Origin: Streptomyces poriferorum
GTDB taxonomy: Bacteria; Actinomycetota; Actinomycetes; Streptomycetales; Streptomycetaceae
DNA: 56,134 bases
NCBI RefSeq assembly: GCF_019399235.1
Contig: NZ_JAELVH010000008.1
Coordinates: 1 to 56,134 of the forward strand
Direction of reading: 5' to 3'
The notes beneath the pieces are model-generated. The model was given only the letters and a program-made list of their open reading frames with translations. It was not told the DNA's origin and ran no database searches. Below, one piece after another: positions 52,987 to 56,134 of this stretch (positions are counted from its first letter, which is position 1; the number at the start of each line of letters is the position of its first letter). Both the position numbers and the translations under genes were made by a program.

Positions 52987-53184
52987 CGCGCGGGACGCTT
53001 CACCTGCGCGCAGGACGGCACCTGCCGTGCGCGGGACGGTTCACCTCCTGTGCGTGGGACGGTTCGCCTCCTGTGCGTGGGACGCTTCACCCGCCGTGCG
53101 CAGGGCGGTTCACCTCCTGCGCGCGGTACGACACCCGCCGCGCGTGGGACGCATCACCTGCCGCCCTGCGCGCAGGGCGGTTCA
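52987..53184. repeat. Degenerate 20-26-bp tandem repeat, about nine copies
   Basis: Units of the form GCG(C/T)GGGACG(G/C)TTCACCTCC-TGT fill nearly the whole gap between the convergent MarR and PP2C genes. Copies vary in length and sequence. Confidence 0.75.
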
Positions 53185-53967
53185 CAGTTGCGCGTAGACC
53201 GCCGTCGCGTCGTCGTGCTGCTTGCTCCGCCGCAGGTACGTACGGTCCGTGTCCGCCTTCTCCAGGGCCCGGACCCGGTCGATCAGCCCCTGGGGGCCCT
53301 CCTTGTGGAGCACCCCCAGGCAGTCCGCCCAGTCGCCCTCGCCGAACATCTCCGTCCAGCGGCTCGCCCCGTCCGTCATCGCGGCGACCGCCCGCACCCC
53401 GGCGCGCGGCGTACGGCCGGTGACCGCGCGGTCCGCGACGGCCGGGTCGGCCGCGGCGGTGAAGAAGCCGCCCTCCTTGTTCCGTACCTGTGCGTCGGCG
53501 ATGACCTCGGAGGCCAGGGACCCCGGCGGCAGCCGGTCGAGCCGGTCGTCCAGCACGGCGCGGACGGTGCCGCCCGGCGACTCGAACAGCAGCACCGAGT
53601 CGGACAGCACCAGGTGTTCGATCTCCGCCTCGTCCCAACGCACCATCACGACCGTTGCCTGTGGCGTCCGTACGTGAGAAAGGTCACACAGGGAACGGTG
53701 CGTGTCGGCGGTGCGCCGGATGGACTCCGCGAGGATCTCCCGCAGGGGCAGATCTCGCCGCGAACCCGACAGTTCGACCAGAGCGCCACCGAGTCGCGCC
53801 GTGAACCACGGGACCGAGTGCGCACAACCGTCGTCACCCCGCGGCGGAGTCACCCCGTCGAGCAGGACGAGCCCTCCACCCTGGCCGGAGGCGGGCAGGA
53901 CCGTGGCCGCCCAGTCCTCGTTCGGGCGCCCGGCGAGGCCGGCGGCGGTGGCGAGTTCGATGCGCAT
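53182..53967 (-). CDS. PP2C-like serine/threonine phosphatase
   Basis: 261-residue protein of the PP2C fold. Metal-binding elements are visible: NED in GLAGRPNEDWAA, LDG in LVLLDGVTP, MTDGAS and the final HDDATAVYA. It would dephosphorylate Ser/Thr-phosphorylated proteins in the cytoplasm. ATG 53967 (MRIELATAAG) is chosen because the domain begins there. A CAGACT -10 box ends 6 bases before it, suggesting a leaderless transcript. No kinase gene is adjacent. Confidence 0.82.
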   Translation of the reverse strand: MRIELATAAGLAGRPNEDWAATVLPASGQGGGLVLLDGVTPPRGDDGCAHSVPWFTARLGGALVELSGSRRDLPLREILAESIRRTADTHRSLCDLSHVRTPQATVVMVRWDEAEIEHLVLSDSVLLFESPGGTVRAVLDDRLDRLPPGSLASEVIADAQVRNKEGGFFTAAADPAVADRAVTGRTPRAGVRAVAAMTDGASRWTEMFGEGDWADCLGVLHKEGPQGLIDRVRALEKADTDRTYLRRSKQHDDATAVYAQL

Positions 53968-53973
53968 GCGGCC

Positions 53974-53979
53974 AGTCTG
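53974..53979 (-). promoter_or_regulatory. -10 box for leaderless PP2C transcript
   Basis: Minus-strand CAGACT, 6 bases upstream of ATG 53967, with no ribosome binding site. The 352-bp gap between PP2C and the histidine kinase (53968-54319) holds no convincing gene or RNA. Confidence 0.4.
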
Positions 53980-54319
53980 CACGATGCCTTCACGGGGCCT
54001 GCACCGACCGGGGATTGGCCCGTACCAGCAGGTCAGAAGGGCGGGTGGAGCGGAAGGAATCACTCCGGGAAGTGTGCGGGCGGGCATCCTGCCAAAGCCT
54101 GCCCCGAAGATCCAGCCGGGCGCCCGGGTGTGCCGTGAGGGCCCCGGGGGGAGACTTGTTCGCCAACTCCGGAGTGCGGTTCACTCGTTCGAGTGGCGGA
54201 GCGGTTGATGCGCGCCCCCCTCTCAAAAGCACTGGAATGGTCAGAAGCCGTACCAGGGGTCGGGGCGCTCGTTCACGTGACCGAGCGTCACCTCTGCTTC
54301 AAGGGCGGACGAGTCGAGA

Positions 54320-56134
54320 TTGCGAGCACCGGTGCAGAAGAAGCGGCCTCGGAGCAAGGGCAGCAAGCACAGTGGTTCCGAGGTGGCGTCGTCGGCGCCG
54401 GCCGAGAGCGGGCGCACCGTGCGCGTGCGAAGCCGGCTCGTCGCGGGCGTCGCCGTCGTCGGGATCACCGTCATAGCCGCGGGAGCGCCCGCGGCCCTGA
54501 GCGCCTCCTCCGACCTGACGGAATCACAGCGCCTGGTCACCCTCGCGGAGCTGAACCAGCAGGCCATCGCGCTCGCGCACTCACTCGCCGACGAGCGCGA
54601 CGAGGTCACCACCTTCATCGCCGCCGGCCGGGAGGGCAAGCCCGGCGCCACGAGCGGTTCAGCGGGCAGCCGAAGCGCCCGCGTCGACCAGCAGGTGGAC
54701 GAGATCCGGGACGCGGCCTCCGCCGTCCTGCGCCGCGACCTCTCCACCATCCCCTCTCTGCGCCGCGACGCCATCAGCGGCAAGGGCACGGCGCTGGAGG
54801 CCCACCGGGCGTACACCGAGGTCATCGCCAAGCTCCACGACCTCGCCGAGGAACTCGCGGACAGCACCTCTCCGCGCGCCGCCGAAGCGGTCCGCGCCCC
54901 CCTCGCGCTCGGCCGGGCCACCGAACAGGCCTCCGCCACCCGCGGGCTGCTGCTCGCCGCGCTCGCCGTCCCCCGCAAGGAGCCGGCCGAACCGCAGATC
55001 GACCCCTTCACCGGCCTGCCCGTCCAGACCCAGGACGAGGGCGAGACCAAGGAGGACCGCACCCGCGACGAGCTGAGCGGCGCCGCCCAGCAGTCCAGGG
55101 TCGGCGAACTCTCCGCCCTCGCCGACTTCGACCAGGCCGCCGGCACCACCGCCCGGGACAAGCTGTCCACCACGGTCACCGGTCCCGAGGTCAACAGCGC
55201 GGAGAAGTACCTCGCCGGGCTCACCGACCGCCCCGAGCTCTCCGAGTCCGACCAGAAGGTCAGCAGCAAGAAGCTTCAGGCTGCCCTTTCCGCCCGGATC
55301 GACCGGATGCGCGGCGTCGAGTCCGCCCTCGGCACCGCCCAGGTGCAGCGGCTCGGGGAACTGCGCGACGACGACGTCACGGCGCTCGAACTGCGGATCG
55401 CGCTCCTCGGCGGCTGTCTGCTCATCGCCGTCGGCGTCTCCACCGCTGTGGCCCGCACCCTCACCCAGCCGCTCGCCGTCCTGCGGATCGGCGCGGGCCG
55501 CCTGGCCGCGGAGCCCGAGACGGCCGAACCGGTCCGCTACACCGGCCGCAACGACGAGTTCGCCCAGGTCGTCCGTTCCATCAACGCGCTGCACGGCCGG
55601 CTGCACGGACTGCTCCACGAGTTCAACGGACGGTTCGAGAAGCTGGAGGCCGAGCGCGGCGGACTGATCGCCGGCCGTGAGGCACTCACCCTCCAGCGCG
55701 CCGAACTCCAGGTCCACACGGCGGATCTGACGGCGCAGCTGGAGAAGCTGAAGAACACCGTCCACCACACCTTCGTCAACCTGTCGCTGCGCACGCTCGG
55801 CCTCGTCGAGCGCCAGCTCGGAGTCATCGAGTCCCTGGAGGAGCGCGAACAGGACCCGGAGCGGCTCGGCACGCTGTTCAAGCTCGACCACATGGCCACC
55901 GTCATGCGCCGTCACAGCGAGAACATGCTGGTTCTCGCGGGCGCCGAGCACGGCCACGGCCACCCCGGGCCGATCCCGCTGGTCGACGTGCTGCGCGCCG
56001 CGGTCAGCGAGATCGAGCGGTACGAGCGGGTCACCATCCAGTCCCTGCCGCCGCACGCCCAGATCGCCGGGTTCGCCGCCGACGACCTCAGCCACCTGGT
56101 CGCCGAACTCCTGGAGAACGCCACGTCGTTCTCC
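54320..56134 (+). CDS. Nitrate/nitrite-sensor-type histidine kinase, CvnA-like (partial)
   Basis: 605 codons of a sensor kinase cut by the window end. It has a basic Ser-rich cytoplasmic start, a first membrane segment near residues 36-60 (LVAGVAVVGITVIAAGAPAAL), a helical extracellular domain of the nitrate/nitrite-sensing type (about 65-350), a second membrane segment near 356-378 (LRIALLGGCLLIAVGVSTAV), HAMP, a coiled-coil region, and the beginning of the ATPase domain (N box HLVAELLENATSFS at the edge). This layout is that of CvnA proteins of Streptomyces conservons, so Roadblock, DUF742 and GTPase genes may follow. The start is uncertain: TTG 54320, GTG 54332 or GTG 54419. The frame opens after a stop at 54278. 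Confidence 0.85.
   Translation, partial: MRAPVQKKRPRSKGSKHSGSEVASSAPAESGRTVRVRSRLVAGVAVVGITVIAAGAPAALSASSDLTESQRLVTLAELNQQAIALAHSLADERDEVTTFIAAGREGKPGATSGSAGSRSARVDQQVDEIRDAASAVLRRDLSTIPSLRRDAISGKGTALEAHRAYTEVIAKLHDLAEELADSTSPRAAEAVRAPLALGRATEQASATRGLLLAALAVPRKEPAEPQIDPFTGLPVQTQDEGETKEDRTRDELSGAAQQSRVGELSALADFDQAAGTTARDKLSTTVTGPEVNSAEKYLAGLTDRPELSESDQKVSSKKLQAALSARIDRMRGVESALGTAQVQRLGELRDDDVTALELRIALLGGCLLIAVGVSTAVARTLTQPLAVLRIGAGRLAAEPETAEPVRYTGRNDEFAQVVRSINALHGRLHGLLHEFNGRFEKLEAERGGLIAGREALTLQRAELQVHTADLTAQLEKLKNTVHHTFVNLSLRTLGLVERQLGVIESLEEREQDPERLGTLFKLDHMATVMRRHSENMLVLAGAEHGHGHPGPIPLVDVLRAAVSEIERYERVTIQSLPPHAQIAGFAADDLSHLVAELLENATSFS

Noticed and set aside
54190..54275. tRNA-Ser-like stretch (AGTGGCGGAGCGGTTGATGCGC followed by CTCTCAAAA)
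   Set aside because: The D-arm-like segment resembles a serine tRNA, but the anticodon stem does not pair, there is no T-loop GTTCGAATC and no closing acceptor stem. It is at best a decayed fragment or chance.

Overview
The window is high-GC (roughly 70-73%) actinobacterial chromosome, almost certainly Streptomyces. It carries nickel superoxide dismutase (sodN) with its maturation protease (sodX), the single-chain 2-oxoglutarate dehydrogenase/decarboxylase (kgd), a lon gene preceded by both a ClgR-type box and an HspR (HAIR) operator, small Streptomyces-type proteins, and several promoters typical of leaderless Streptomyces transcripts.

Layout. (1) 1-2.4 kb: the right end of an integrated element (protein cut by the window edge, excisionase-like HTH, XRE regulator, tyrosine integrase). 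Its int gene stops 7 bp from the stop codon of sodN, so the 3' end of sodN is the probable attachment site. (2) 2.4-16 kb: core genes: sodN/sodX, CGNR regulator, methyltransferase, ECF sigma factor with a membrane-anchored partner, polar amino acid ABC transporter, malic enzyme, MDR oxidoreductase, an HTH plus stand-alone Clp_N pair, DUF4097/PadR pair and small conserved proteins. (3) 16-39.2 kb: a large accessory island on the plus strand. It starts with a decayed copy of a trypsin/VMAP gene and a small unidentified ORF. It continues with cassette A (Trypco1-like, trypsin-VMAP, MoxR ATPase, SAV_2336/vWA-like giant), cassette B (FxsA-like precursor peptide, FxsB-like radical SAM/SPASM enzyme, HExxH hydroxylase, TIR-NB-ARC-TPR protein) and cassette C (Trypco1-like, ChlI-like ATPase, ChlD-like vWA protein, CHAT protease, second TIR-NB-ARC-TPR protein). 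(4) 39.2-56.1 kb: core genes again: kgd, a two-component pair, spermidine synthase-like protein, nucleotidyltransferase, isochorismatase-like hydrolase, lon, polysaccharide deacetylase lipoprotein, GH25 lysozyme, MarR regulator, PP2C-like phosphatase, and a CvnA-like histidine kinase cut by the window end.

How the island may work (inference from domains and order): cassettes A and C have parallel composition, namely a small Trypco1-like adaptor, an AAA+ ATPase, a vWA-type partner and a protease (trypsin in A, caspase-like CHAT in C). TIR-NB-ARC-TPR receptors flank cassette C, and the FxsA/FxsB/HExxH peptide-modification genes lie between. This matches the NTP-dependent biological conflict systems predicted by comparative genomics, in which an STAND/TPR receptor gates a protease or TIR effector. 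The two-protease layout, the FNN (not FxS) tail of the peptide and the sequence homogenisation of the two receptors are the most notable points. No RNA genes, insertion sequences or CRISPR arrays were recognised.
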